A stretch of 58,915 nucleotides of DNA from Bacteroidales bacterium (GTDB lineage: Bacteria; Bacteroidota; Bacteroidia; Bacteroidales; P3). Each line of letters starts with the position of its first letter. The stretch's first letter is position 1. Position numbers and translations under genes: made by a program. The DNA lies in assembly GCA_017509045.1 (NCBI GenBank), contig JAFWQP010000127.1, positions 1 to 58,915 on the forward strand. Direction: 5' to 3'. A model generated the notes under the pieces. The model did no database searches. It was not told where the DNA came from and saw only the letters and a program-made list of their open reading frames with translations. This document shows, piece after piece, positions 7,735 through 16,066 of the stretch.

Positions 7735-8790
7735 ATGGAAAACATCGAAAATCTCACCAAGCAGGATCTCTTGAAAGAGACCATCAAACACATCGACATA
7801 AAGAAATATGACTCGACGGAGCTGATTGATGCCATGCGCGGCATGTCGTTCACCAGCCGCGACACCGCCCGTGCCGCCGACATATTGACCATGATGTGCA
7901 AGGAAAAGGATTGTACCAACATCCTGACCATTGCTGGCTCGACCAGTGCCGCAGGATGTATGCAGGTGTATGTGGACATGGTGCGCAACAAGATGATTGA
8001 CGCTGTGGTTGCCACAGGTGCCTCCATCATCGATATGGACTTGTTTGAAGCATTGGGCTTCAAGCATTATGTGGGTACCAAAGAGAACGTCATTCCCGAC
8101 ACCAAGTTGCGCGAACTCTATATCGACCGCATTTACGACACCTTTATCGACGAAGAAGAGCTGCAGGCTTGCGACAATGCCACCTACGAACTGGCAAACA
8201 TGCTGGAGCCTCGTCCCTACAGCAGCCGCGAGTTTATCTACGAGTTGGGCAAATGGTTGCACAATGGTCGCGGCGTGAAGAAGGACAGCCTGATTCAGAC
8301 CTGCTACGAGTGCGGAGTGCCTATCTTCTGTCCCGCCTTCAGCGACAGCAGCGCCGGTTTCGGTATCGGCAAGCACCAGTGGGAGCGTGCCCAGAAGGGT
8401 GAGAAATACCTCAGCATCGACTCGGTGTGCGACTTTGTGGAGCTGACCAAAATCAAGATGAACTGCCCCGAGAGCGGCCTGTTTATGGTGGGTGGCGGTA
8501 CGCCCAAGAACTTCGCTCAGGACACCGTGGTGTGTGCCGAGATTTTGGGCTACGAGGTGCCGATGCACAAGTATGCCATCCAGATTACCGTTGCCGACGT
8601 GCGCGACGGTGCTTGCTCAAGCTCCACCTTGTTGGAGGCTGGCAGCTGGGGCAAGGTGAGCGAGGAATTGCAGCAGATGGTCTATGCCGAAGGCACCACG
8701 GTGATTCCCGCCATCGTTTCCTACGCCTACCACAACGGCTGTTGGAAAGACCGCGAGTATAAGAATTGGCAGAAGCTGTTCGAGAAATAA
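7735..8790 (+). CDS. Deoxyhypusine synthase-like protein
   Basis: A 351-residue NAD-dependent enzyme of the deoxyhypusine synthase fold. The NAD-site segment is STSAAGCMQVYVD, and the substrate-linked lysine region reads GGGTPKNFAQD, where eukaryotic enzymes have GGGVxKH. Further conserved segments are VDAVVATGA-like (here IDAVVATGASI) and CPAFSDSS. Bacteria lack eIF5A; characterised bacterial relatives act on polyamines, for example as homospermidine synthases. Aminobutyl transfer onto a small amine is therefore the likeliest activity. The window also encodes agmatine-to-putrescine enzymes (51.3-53.4 kb), which would supply such substrates. Fold is confident; substrate is inference. Confidence 0.85.
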   Translation: MENIENLTKQDLLKETIKHIDIKKYDSTELIDAMRGMSFTSRDTARAADILTMMCKEKDCTNILTIAGSTSAAGCMQVYVDMVRNKMIDAVVATGASIIDMDLFEALGFKHYVGTKENVIPDTKLRELYIDRIYDTFIDEEELQACDNATYELANMLEPRPYSSREFIYELGKWLHNGRGVKKDSLIQTCYECGVPIFCPAFSDSSAGFGIGKHQWERAQKGEKYLSIDSVCDFVELTKIKMNCPESGLFMVGGGTPKNFAQDTVVCAEILGYEVPMHKYAIQITVADVRDGACSSSTLLEAGSWGKVSEELQQMVYAEGTTVIPAIVSYAYHNGCWKDREYKNWQKLFEK

Positions 8791-8805
8791 TAGTTTGAAA
8801 GTGAT

Positions 8806-8890
8806 AAGGGGTATAAGGTTTTAAAGGCGTGATGATGTTTGAAAGGTTTTAAACTTTTTAGCGAAGCGAACTTTATAACCTTATTCCCCT
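8806..8890. repeat. Imperfect hairpin between the DHS-like and desulfidase-like genes
   Basis: Sequence 8806-8826 (AAGGGGTATAAGG and following) pairs with 8871-8890 (CTTTATAACC and following) at about 19 of 21 positions. The loop holds further GAAAGGTTTTAAA-type units. It could end the upstream transcript, but it also fits the short-unit hairpins common in this window. Confidence 0.6.
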
Positions 8891-8929
8891 AATATTAGCC
8901 ACAGCAAACAAACCCTAGAAAGCATTTTT

Positions 8930-10210
8930 ATGGAAGAGAAAATCCGCATGCAGCTGCGTGAGCTGCTACAGCAAGAGGTGGTGCTGGCAACGGGATGTAC
9001 CGAGCCAGGAGCCGTAGCCCTCTGTGTGACTAAGGCATGTGAACTGCTGGGACAAGAGCCCGAACGTATAGAGCTGAGCCTTAGCAAGAATGTGTTTAAG
9101 AACGCCATGGGCGTGGGTATACCCGGCACAGGCATGATAGGGTTGCCTATAGCGGTGGCTGTGGCAGTGGTGGCCGGCGATTCGCGGCGACAGCTTGAAG
9201 TGCTGACCGTACCCAAGGAACGGATTGAAGAGGCGAAGAAATGGTTGGCCAACAATGCCAGCCGTATCAGTATCGGGGTCAAAGAGCCATGCGACAAACT
9301 CTATATTGAGTGTACCTGTACGATAGGTGGAAACACGGCTACGGCAGTGATAAGTCGTCGTCACACTAACTTCACCTATCTTGCCCTTAACGGCAAGGTG
9401 TTGCAGAACAACATCATCACCCCACCGGTGGAAGGACACGTTGACAAGTCGGCAGCCGACGGACTGGAACTCTCTGCCCGCCTGGTATACGACTATGCCA
9501 CCACGGCACCTATTGAGGAGCTGGAGTTTATCCGCGAAACGGTGAAATACAACGATGCCGCTGCAACCGAAGGTCTGAAGGGCTACGGATTGCACACGGG
9601 TAAGATACTGATGGAGAATGCCGCCGGTGATATTGTGCATACCGTTGTGGCACGCACGGTGGCAGCTTCGGATGCACGAATGGATGGCTGCACATTGCCG
9701 GTGTATAGCAACAGCGGTAGCGGCAACCAAGGTATCGCCTGCACCCTTCCCGTGTACAACTACGGCAAGGCAAAAGGCTGTGACGAGGAGTCGATAACCC
9801 GTGCATTGGTGTTGAACCACCTGATGTCGATATATATCAAGCGGGGCATTGGCCGCCTAAGTGCCTTGTGCGGATTGGTGAACGCCAGCATCGGTGTGAC
9901 ATGCGGCATTGTGTACCTGCATGGAGGCAGTTTCGACCAGATGTGTTTTGCCATCAAGAATATGATAAACACGATTGCCGGCATGGTGTGCGACGGAGCC
10001 AAGCCCAGTTGCGCACTGAAGATGAGCACAGGATTGTACAGCGCCTTCGTCAGTGCCGAATTGGCGTATCACGACTGTGTGGTGGATGCCACCGACGGAC
10101 TTAGCGAAAGCGATGTGGACTGCTCCATCCGCAATTTGGGACGTCTGGGTTGTGACGGTATGGACCAAGTGGACGACATGGTGCTTGACATTATGACCCA
10201 CAAACAATAA
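8930..10210 (+). CDS. L-cysteine desulfidase / serine dehydratase alpha-like protein (UPF0597, YhaM/CyuA family)
   Basis: A 426-residue member of the UPF0597 family, related to the alpha subunit of Fe-S L-serine dehydratases. Conserved cysteine motifs for the cluster are TGCTEPGAVAL near residue 22 and CDGAKPSCALK in the C-terminal third; the glycine-rich SNSGSGNQGIA follows the middle. Characterised relatives convert L-cysteine to pyruvate, ammonia and sulfide. It stands alone, 140 bases after the previous gene, across a hairpin. Family is clear; cysteine as substrate is taken from CyuA and the Methanocaldococcus enzyme. Confidence 0.87.
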   Translation: MEEKIRMQLRELLQQEVVLATGCTEPGAVALCVTKACELLGQEPERIELSLSKNVFKNAMGVGIPGTGMIGLPIAVAVAVVAGDSRRQLEVLTVPKERIEEAKKWLANNASRISIGVKEPCDKLYIECTCTIGGNTATAVISRRHTNFTYLALNGKVLQNNIITPPVEGHVDKSAADGLELSARLVYDYATTAPIEELEFIRETVKYNDAAATEGLKGYGLHTGKILMENAAGDIVHTVVARTVAASDARMDGCTLPVYSNSGSGNQGIACTLPVYNYGKAKGCDEESITRALVLNHLMSIYIKRGIGRLSALCGLVNASIGVTCGIVYLHGGSFDQMCFAIKNMINTIAGMVCDGAKPSCALKMSTGLYSAFVSAELAYHDCVVDATDGLSESDVDCSIRNLGRLGCDGMDQVDDMVLDIMTHKQ

Positions 10211-10235
10211 ATAGACAAAAGCGTCGTTATTAGGT

Positions 10236-10273
10236 AAAGTTATTACCATAAACTAGCAGTTGTTAATAACTTT
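10236..10273. repeat. 10-base inverted repeat downstream of the desulfidase-like gene
   Basis: AAAGTTATTA at 10236-10245 is the exact reverse complement of TAATAACTTT at 10264-10273, and a TTACCAT/ATGGTAA pair lies just inside and outside it. It could be a transcript end or an operator for the next gene, whose promoter box is at 10309. Confidence 0.45.
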
Positions 10274-10308
10274 CTACGAAATGGTAATGCTACGTGAAAA
10301 ATAATGGG

Positions 10309-10316
10309 TAATTTTG
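10309..10316 (+). promoter_or_regulatory. -7 promoter box (TAATTTTG)
   Basis: TAATTTTGCAAAC lies 26 bases upstream of the DUF3276 start and fits the TAnnTTTG pattern; no clear TTTG box is seen at the expected distance. Confidence 0.45.
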
Positions 10317-10341
10317 CAAACTAAAATAATATAGTAATAAC

Positions 10342-10686
10342 ATGGAAAATAGAAAAGAAGAATTGTATTCGCAGGCTATTCCTGCAGGAAAGCGTCGTTA
10401 CTTTTTTGATGTGAAGGAAACACGAGGAGGTGACAAGTTTATTACCATTACTGAGAGCCGTCGTCTGTTTGACAACAATACGGGTGAATTTTACTACGAT
10501 AAGAACAAGATTTTCCTCTATAAGGAAGACTTTGAAAAATTCCAGAAAGGTTTGGCTAACGCACTCTCTTTCATCGAGACTGGCATCGAGCCCGAACCTG
10601 TCGTCATCGAGAACGACTTCGACTATGAGGGTGAGCGTCGCGACTATCCCAAAACCGATTTAGAGGATATTGACTTCAAATTCTAA
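10342..10686 (+). CDS. DUF3276 / PUR-domain nucleic-acid-binding protein
   Basis: A 114-residue protein of the bacterial PUR-alpha-like family, near universal in Bacteroidetes. The PUR repeat runs from KRRYFFDVKETRGGDKFI through TGEFYYDKNKIFLYKEDFEKF. The C-terminus is acidic (ENDFDYEGERRDYPKTDLE). Structurally characterised homologues bind single-stranded DNA and RNA, and the Borrelia homologue BpuR is a regulator. It lies 12 bases upstream of parA and probably shares its transcript. Regulatory targets cannot be inferred. Confidence 0.85.
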   Translation: MENRKEELYSQAIPAGKRRYFFDVKETRGGDKFITITESRRLFDNNTGEFYYDKNKIFLYKEDFEKFQKGLANALSFIETGIEPEPVVIENDFDYEGERRDYPKTDLEDIDFKF

Positions 10687-10698
10687 ACACTTTCAGCA

Positions 10699-11490
10699 AT
10701 GGGAAAGATAATCTCTGTTGCCAACCAGAAAGGTGGGGTGGGGAAGACCACTACCGCCGTGAACCTCAGTGCAGCTCTGGCGGTGATGGAGTATAAGGTT
10801 CTTCTGGTTGATGCCGACCCACAGGCTAACGCCACTTCGGGGTTGGGCATTAATCCTGACGAGCTTGAGAAGAGTGCCTATGAGTGCTTCATGGGTCATG
10901 CCGACATCCACGACTGCCTGATTACTACCGATGCCCCTAACCTCACACTATTGCCTACACGCATCGATTTGGTGGGTGCTGAAGTAGAACTAGTCAATGA
11001 GAAAAACCGTGAGTATTTCATATCGCGAGCCTTAGAGCCTGTGCGTGACGATTACGACTTTATCATCATCGACTGCAGTCCTTCGCTGGGACTCATCACT
11101 GTCAATGCCCTAACGGCAAGCGATTCGGTCATTATTCCCATTCAGAGCGAGTATTTTGCTCTTGAAGGTCTGGGCAAACTTCTCAACACCGTGCGCATCG
11201 TGCAGACACGCCTCAATCCCAAACTGAATATCGAGGGGCTGCTCATTACTATGTACGACTCGCGCCTTCGTTTGGCGCGGCAGGTGGTCGAAGATGTTCG
11301 CTCGCACTTCAAACGGCTGGTGTTCGATACCATTATTTATCGCAATACCAAGTTGGCCGAAGCCCCAAGCTATGGCAAGTCTGTCATCATGTATGATGCT
11401 ACCTGTGCCGGTGCTGTCAATTACCTCAATCTTGCCACCGAGTTGCTCCGACGCAACAAAATGAAATCCTCTAGCACACACGAAAACTAA
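10699..11490 (+). CDS. parA: Chromosome-partitioning ATPase ParA/Soj
   Basis: A 263-residue ParA of the chromosomal type. The deviant Walker A is NQKGGVGKTTTAVNLSAAL from about residue 9, with the signature lysine; Walker A' is LLVDADPQANATSGLG, and Walker B is IIDCSPSLGLIT. It has no N-terminal helix-turn-helix, unlike plasmid ParA proteins. It forms dynamic ATP-dependent complexes on DNA that move ParB-parS. It is followed by parB after 18 bases. No parS site (GTTTCACGTGAAAC-like) was recognised in the window. Confidence 0.96.
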   Translation: MGKIISVANQKGGVGKTTTAVNLSAALAVMEYKVLLVDADPQANATSGLGINPDELEKSAYECFMGHADIHDCLITTDAPNLTLLPTRIDLVGAEVELVNEKNREYFISRALEPVRDDYDFIIIDCSPSLGLITVNALTASDSVIIPIQSEYFALEGLGKLLNTVRIVQTRLNPKLNIEGLLITMYDSRLRLARQVVEDVRSHFKRLVFDTIIYRNTKLAEAPSYGKSVIMYDATCAGAVNYLNLATELLRRNKMKSSSTHEN

Positions 11491-11508
11491 TTATTCAGAA
11501 CACAAACA

Positions 11509-12390
11509 ATGGCAAGTAAGAAACCTCTAATCCCGGGTCGTGGGCTGGATGCCATACTAGGAAGCATCGATGTAGATGCTCTTAATGGCAATGAGTCGGA
11601 TGTCACTGCCGCCATAAGCATGGTGCCTATCAGCGACATCGAGGCCAATCCCTTCCAACCACGCAAGGATTTCGACGATACTGCCCTACAAGAACTTTCG
11701 CAGTCTATCCGCGAACAGGGAGTCATCACTCCCATCACAGTCCGCCGCATGCCCGACGGAAAATACCAACTCATTGCCGGTGAGCGGCGTTTGCGTGCGT
11801 CACAGTTGGCTGGACTCACAGAGTTGCCCGCCTATATCCGTGTTGCCACCGATGGTCAGATGATGGAGATGGCACTTGTTGAGAACATCCAACGCGAGAA
11901 CCTCAACGCCATGGAGATAGCCCTGTCGTACAACGCCCTTATCGAGGAATGCCAACTCACCCATGAGCAGCTCAGCCAACGTGTTGGCAAAGACCGCTCC
12001 ACCATCACCAACTATCTTCGTCTGCTCAATCTGCCTGCCGAAACTCAGTTGGCTCTCAGTTCAGGTCAAATCAGTATGGCCCATGCTCGTGCGCTAATCA
12101 ATGTCGAGGACCCCGAGCAGCATCTCGCCATCCTGCACGAGATTGTGAACCGCCACCTCTCTGTACACCAAACCGAACAGTTGGTCAAGGCTGCTAAGAC
12201 CCCTTCGCGCCCGCGCGTAACCGTTAAAGAGGAGCTGCCGGCTCGGCACACTGCCACCCTTTCCCAAATGAAGGAAAAGCTACGCTCCGATGTCGAGATC
12301 AAGCGTTCTCGTCGTGGCAAGGGCACTATGACAATCCATTTCAACAACGACGAAGACTTTGAAAGAATAGTCCGACTGCTCAACATCTGA
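11509..12390 (+). CDS. parB: Chromosome-partitioning protein ParB
   Basis: A 293-residue ParB. The CTP-binding ParB/sulfiredoxin domain contains ISDIEANPFQPRKDFDD, the box GERRLRASQLAG, and ALVENIQRENLNAMEIA. The helix-turn-helix domain includes LSQRVGKDRSTITNYLRLL. The C-terminal dimer domain follows. It loads at parS, slides as a CTP-dependent clamp and acts with ParA in origin segregation and SMC loading. The order DUF3276-parA-parB-DUF5683 is a usual Bacteroidetes arrangement. Confidence 0.96.
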   Translation: MASKKPLIPGRGLDAILGSIDVDALNGNESDVTAAISMVPISDIEANPFQPRKDFDDTALQELSQSIREQGVITPITVRRMPDGKYQLIAGERRLRASQLAGLTELPAYIRVATDGQMMEMALVENIQRENLNAMEIALSYNALIEECQLTHEQLSQRVGKDRSTITNYLRLLNLPAETQLALSSGQISMAHARALINVEDPEQHLAILHEIVNRHLSVHQTEQLVKAAKTPSRPRVTVKEELPARHTATLSQMKEKLRSDVEIKRSRRGKGTMTIHFNNDEDFERIVRLLNI

Positions 12391-12412
12391 ACCATCCCAC
12401 TCAACGCCTGCC

Positions 12413-12976
12413 GTGTATAGACGTCTGCTCATATTCATTTTACTGCTTGTGGCAACCGTCTCGGTTCAAGGCCAAGAGTTGGTCGATGTGCGTCCTTCAA
12501 CCGTTGTGAGTGTCACTCCGACCAAGCCGCACAACCCTACCAAGGCTGTGCTCCTTTCCCTTATTCCGGGAGCAGGACAGATTTACAACGGACAGGCGTG
12601 GAAGGTGCCTATCTTTTATGCCGCATTAGGTGCTATGGGCTACTTGGTTTACACCAATTACTCCGAGATGATGATGTTCAAAAACGAGTATCTCCGTATC
12701 GGCTACAACGGTAGGTCCACTCTCGACGGCTATTCAGGCTACCCGGGAAGTAGTATCTATAATATGTATCAGTCCAGCAACAAAAACTTCCAGCGCTACA
12801 TCCTTATCTCTGTGGCTGTGTATGCTTTCAACCTGCTCGACGCATACGTGTTTGGGCACCTCTATGACTTTCAAGTCAGCGACGACCTCTCGCTCAATCT
12901 CTCCCCATCTCTCACCCCACTTCCCACAGATGGCTATGCAGTATCGCCCACACTGAGTCTTTCGCTTCATTTTTAG
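12413..12976 (+). CDS. DUF5683 membrane protein
   Basis: GTG start 22 bases after parB. A signal-like N-terminus (RLLIFILLLVATVSVQGQ) is followed by KAVLLSLIPGAGQIYNGQAW, the core of DUF5683, and two more hydrophobic segments around AALGAMGYLVYTNY and YILISVAVYAFNLLDAYV. Proteins of this family regularly sit beside ParB in Bacteroidetes. Their function is unknown; the position suggests a link between chromosome partition and the envelope, which is inference only. Confidence 0.82.
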   Translation: MYRRLLIFILLLVATVSVQGQELVDVRPSTVVSVTPTKPHNPTKAVLLSLIPGAGQIYNGQAWKVPIFYAALGAMGYLVYTNYSEMMMFKNEYLRIGYNGRSTLDGYSGYPGSSIYNMYQSSNKNFQRYILISVAVYAFNLLDAYVFGHLYDFQVSDDLSLNLSPSLTPLPTDGYAVSPTLSLSLHF

Positions 12977-13020
12977 TAAAAAACACATTTAAACTATTAA
13001 TTTTTAATCTTTAATTCTCA

Positions 13021-13731
13021 ATGAACCCATTCTTAATGATTCAAGCCGACATGGCTGAAACGCAAACCGCTATCGACAGCCTCAACGCTGCCGCAGCCCC
13101 CGTGGAACGCATTTCTCTCTGGCAGATGGCAATGAACGGCGGTTGGATTATGGTTGTATTGGCATTGCTGCTGGCTCTCGCCATATACATTGCTGTCGAA
13201 CGCTACCTTGCCCTCCGTCAGGCTGTCAAGGCTGAGGACGACGACCTCTTTATGAACAATATACGCGAATACATCCACAAGGGCGATGTCGATGGTGCCC
13301 GCGCCCTCTCCAAGCAGACCAACTCTCCTCTGGCCCGCATGGTTGACAAAGGTCTCTCTCGTTTGGGTCGCCCGCTTTCTGACATCCAGGCAGCTATCGA
13401 AAACGAAGGTAAACTCGAAGTGGCACGTCTCGAAAAACGTGTCTCCCTCGTCGCCACCGTTGCCTCCCTCGGCCCCATGATCGGTTTCCTTGGGACTGTC
13501 ACAGGTATGGTCACCTGCTTCCAAGACATGGCTTTTGCTGGTAACAACATTGAAATCAACACTCTTGCCACGGGTATGTATCAAGCTATGGTTACCACCA
13601 TCGGCGGTCTTATCGTAGGTATCATTTGCTACTTCCTTTACAACGTTCTCGTCACCCGAATCAACAAGGTCGTTCTTGACATCGAGGTGCGTGCCACTGA
13701 GTTTATGGATCTCCTCCACGAACCCGCCTAA
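13021..13731 (+). CDS. exbB: ExbB/TolQ/MotA-family proton channel
   Basis: A 236-residue inner-membrane protein. TM1 is near residues 40-60 (GGWIMVVLALLLALAIYIAVE), followed by a cytoplasmic helix region, and the channel helices lie in LVATVASLGPMIGFLGTVTG and MYQAMVTTIGGLIVGI. It forms a pentameric proton channel that powers TonB-dependent uptake. The downstream exbD and tonB genes complete the motor. A 30-residue N-terminal extension precedes TM1, as is usual in Bacteroidetes. Confidence 0.92.
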   Translation: MNPFLMIQADMAETQTAIDSLNAAAAPVERISLWQMAMNGGWIMVVLALLLALAIYIAVERYLALRQAVKAEDDDLFMNNIREYIHKGDVDGARALSKQTNSPLARMVDKGLSRLGRPLSDIQAAIENEGKLEVARLEKRVSLVATVASLGPMIGFLGTVTGMVTCFQDMAFAGNNIEINTLATGMYQAMVTTIGGLIVGIICYFLYNVLVTRINKVVLDIEVRATEFMDLLHEPA

Positions 13732-13736
13732 TAAAG

Positions 13737-13776
13737 CTAGGAATACTAGTATCACTAGAACTACTAGAACAATAAG
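13737..13776. repeat. Nonamer tandem repeat in the exbB-exbD gap
   Basis: Units of the type ACTAGTATC/ACTAGAACT recur about four times. A 35-of-40 identical copy lies in the next gap at 14211-14250, so the same spacer occurs twice within one operon. Confidence 0.7.
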
Positions 13777-13789
13777 AATATGTAAGAAT

Positions 13790-14203
13790 ATGATTGAAAC
13801 AAGAAACAAACTGACCATCGAGAACAACAACTCCACCATGTCGGACTTGGTGTTTCTCCTCTTGGTATTCTTCATGATGACCTCCACGCTCATCAGCCCC
13901 AATGCCGTCAAGTTGCTTCTTCCCGAAAGTGGAAGTAAAACTATGGCCAAGCAGAACGTGACCGTCTATATTGATGAAAACCATCAGTTCCAGGTTGGCG
14001 ACACTCCCACCGATGTCGAAGGTCTCCAGCCCCTCATTGCTTCTGGCATCGAACCTGGCATCACCGACGCCTGTGTCGTGCTTCGCTCCGACAAGACAGT
14101 CCCAGTGCAATATGTCGTCAATGTCATCGACGCTGTCAATGCCATTAACGACCAGACTGGTGCCAAACACAAGGTCATCCTAGCCACCTCTCCTAAAAAG
14201 TAA
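13790..14203 (+). CDS. exbD: ExbD/TolR-family biopolymer transport protein
   Basis: The natural start is ATG 13790 (MIETRNKLTIENNNSTMSDL); the frame stays open upstream into exbB, but that part overlaps it out of phase. One TM segment, SDLVFLLLVFFMMTSTLI, carries the conserved proton-relay aspartate at its start. The periplasmic domain includes VTVYIDENHQFQVG and VVLRSDKTVPVQYVVNVID. It is 137 residues, a normal length. It works with ExbB to couple proton flow to TonB. Unlike many Bacteroidetes operons, only one exbD copy is present here. Confidence 0.9.
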   Translation: MIETRNKLTIENNNSTMSDLVFLLLVFFMMTSTLISPNAVKLLLPESGSKTMAKQNVTVYIDENHQFQVGDTPTDVEGLQPLIASGIEPGITDACVVLRSDKTVPVQYVVNVIDAVNAINDQTGAKHKVILATSPKK

Positions 14204-14210
14204 ATATCCC

Positions 14211-14250
14211 CTAGCAATTCTAGTATCACTAGAGCTACTAGAAAAATAAC
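14211..14250. repeat. Nonamer tandem repeat in the exbD-tonB gap
   Basis: It matches 13737-13776 at 35 of 40 positions (CTAGTATCACTAGAGCTACT is the core). The repeat lies directly upstream of the tonB start codon. Confidence 0.7.
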
Positions 14251-14255
14251 CACCT

Positions 14256-15029
14256 ATGAACCAAGAAAAGAAAAACAAAGTCACTTCAGGCATCATCACC
14301 GCCATCGTGCTAGGCGCGATTGTGGTCATCTGCCTTGCCTTTGGCTACGACCCGCCAGACCCTCCCATTCCTGAAGAAGGTGTCGAAGTCAATCTCGGCA
14401 ACAGCGACAACGGCTCGGGCGACAACCCCATGCCTGCTGCCTCAGAGGCTTCCAGTGCCCCGCGTCCTGTTTCGGCAACCGAGCAGGTCGCCACTCAGCG
14501 CACCGAGGCGACTACACCTATGCCCACATCGGAGAAACCCTCCACCGCTAAGACGGATAATACAACTCCCACCACTACCAAGCCCGAGCCTCCCAAAGAG
14601 CCCGAAATCAACAAGAACGCACTCTTCAGTGGCAGCCGTACCAAGAACAACAACAAACAAGGCGGTAGCGAGGGCAAGACCTATGGCTCCGGCAATCAGG
14701 GTAAGGAAGGAGGCGACCCCAACAGCAACCGCTACGACGGTGCTTCTGGCAAAGGTGGAGCGGGCTTCTCTTTGACCGGACGCAGTGCCCGTGCACTTCC
14801 TTCTCCTAACACCAACACGAACAAGGAGGGTAAAGTGGTGGTCAAAATTTGGGTCGACCGTCTAGGTAACGTCACCCAAACCAGTGCACCCGAAAAAGGC
14901 TCCACTCTTACCGACCAAGCACTTGTCAACCAAGCTAAGTCCGCTGCTATGCGGGCCAAGTTCAGCCCCAAAGACGATGCACCCGAGGTGCAGACTGGCA
15001 CCATTACCTACGTATTCCGCAACAACTAA
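14256..15029 (+). CDS. TonB-family energy transducer
   Basis: A 257-residue TonB-like protein: an N-terminal TM helix (SGIITAIVLGAIVVICLAFG), a low-complexity periplasmic linker rich in Pro, Thr, Lys and Gly (about residues 28-165), and a TonB C-terminal domain (VVVKIWVDRLGNVTQTS, then ALVNQAKSAAMRAKFSP, ending GTITYVFRNN). It transmits proton-motive force to outer-membrane transporters. Placement after exbB-exbD makes this a complete motor operon. The YP box of classical TonB is not clear, as is common in this phylum. Confidence 0.85.
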   Translation: MNQEKKNKVTSGIITAIVLGAIVVICLAFGYDPPDPPIPEEGVEVNLGNSDNGSGDNPMPAASEASSAPRPVSATEQVATQRTEATTPMPTSEKPSTAKTDNTTPTTTKPEPPKEPEINKNALFSGSRTKNNNKQGGSEGKTYGSGNQGKEGGDPNSNRYDGASGKGGAGFSLTGRSARALPSPNTNTNKEGKVVVKIWVDRLGNVTQTSAPEKGSTLTDQALVNQAKSAAMRAKFSPKDDAPEVQTGTITYVFRNN

Positions 15030-15039
15030 CCCGCCTAAT

Positions 15040-15417
15040 ATGGACGAACCTATCCGAATCGATAAATATCTTTGGGCTGTGCGCCTATACAAAACTCGCA
15101 GTCTCGCCACCGAAGCCTGCCGTTGCGGACATGTCCGCATGAATGGACAGCCTGTCAAGGCGTCGCATGAAATCAAGGTGGGCGAAGTCTACGAAGTCTC
15201 CATCGAACAGCTCCACCGTGTGGTCGAAGTTCGTCAGCTGTTAGGCAACAGGGTAGGGGCTAAGCTTGTAGATAACTACCTCATCGACCGTACTCCAGAG
15301 GAAGAATACGAGCGCATACAACTCATACGCCAATACGCCTTCGAAAAACGTGATCGTGGTGCGGGCAGACCCACCAAACGCGAACGTCGCGACATTGAGG
15401 AATTCAAGTATAAATAA
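15040..15417 (+). CDS. S4-domain RNA-binding protein (Hsp15-like)
   Basis: ATG 15040 gives a 125-residue protein; the frame is open further upstream only because it runs across the tonB end. The S4 domain spans residues 5-65 (IRIDKYLWAVRLYKTRSLAT, then CRCGHVRMNGQPVKASHEIKVGE). A basic tail (GRPTKRERRDIEEFK) follows. Hsp15 binds 50S subunits that carry stalled nascent chains with tRNA. It lies 10 bases after tonB and is probably cotranscribed. Confidence 0.87.
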   Translation: MDEPIRIDKYLWAVRLYKTRSLATEACRCGHVRMNGQPVKASHEIKVGEVYEVSIEQLHRVVEVRQLLGNRVGAKLVDNYLIDRTPEEEYERIQLIRQYAFEKRDRGAGRPTKRERRDIEEFKYK

Positions 15418-15509
15418 GAAAAGAGACATAAAGTTATTAAATACTATAAAATCTTTTCACCCCCCTGCAATAAAAATATCAAAACGACTACATAATAACA
15501 GATTCGAAC

Positions 15510-16040
15510 ATGAACGAAGAAGAGGTCATACGCGACATCTTGGCAGGCAATGTAAACCGATACGAAGAAATCGTTAAGGAATACCAAACCATCGTTGCCA
15601 ACCTCTGCTTCAAAATAGGAGGCGCAGGCATCGACATAGCCGAAATGACCCAGCAGGTCTTCGTCGAACTCTATATGGCATTGCCTCGCTTCCAGTTCAA
15701 ATCGAAACTGAGTACCTTCATTTACCGCATCACAGTCAATGTCGTCTGCAAGGAAATCAAACGTCTCAGCCGCTGGGTGACACCCACCGAAGACATCGTT
15801 CCTCCCGAAGTACCCTCCTCCGACTTCAATGCCGAACAGCAAATCATCCGTCAAGAGCAGGCAAAACAACTCCACCAAGCCCTAGGCCGTCTGCATCCCG
15901 AACAACGCACAGCCTTGGTTCTCTACACCTTCAACGACTTCTCCTACAACGACATTGCCGATGTAATGCAGTGCTCCACTGCCAAAGTCGAGTCGCTCAT
16001 ATTCCGTGCTCGCAAAAACCTAAAAAAAATGCTATCATAA
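15510..16040 (+). CDS. ECF-type RNA polymerase sigma factor
   Basis: A 176-residue two-domain sigma factor. Region 2 contains VANLCFKIGG, AEMTQQVFVELYMALPRF and SKLSTFIYRITVNVV; region 4 contains LHPEQRTALVLYTFNDFSYN and CSTAKVESLIFRARKNLKKM. It redirects RNA polymerase to a stress or envelope regulon. The next two genes encode a single-TM protein and a periplasmic coiled-coil protein, the order expected of a sigma, anti-sigma and periplasmic sensor set. Confidence 0.9.
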   Translation: MNEEEVIRDILAGNVNRYEEIVKEYQTIVANLCFKIGGAGIDIAEMTQQVFVELYMALPRFQFKSKLSTFIYRITVNVVCKEIKRLSRWVTPTEDIVPPEVPSSDFNAEQQIIRQEQAKQLHQALGRLHPEQRTALVLYTFNDFSYNDIADVMQCSTAKVESLIFRARKNLKKMLS

Positions 16041-16066
16041 AGTAGCTTGATATAATTAATAAACTA

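Noticed and set aside
11487-12404. A parS site near parAB
   Set aside because: No GTTTCACGTGAAAC-like palindrome was seen here; CACGTG hexamers elsewhere in the window lack the flanks.
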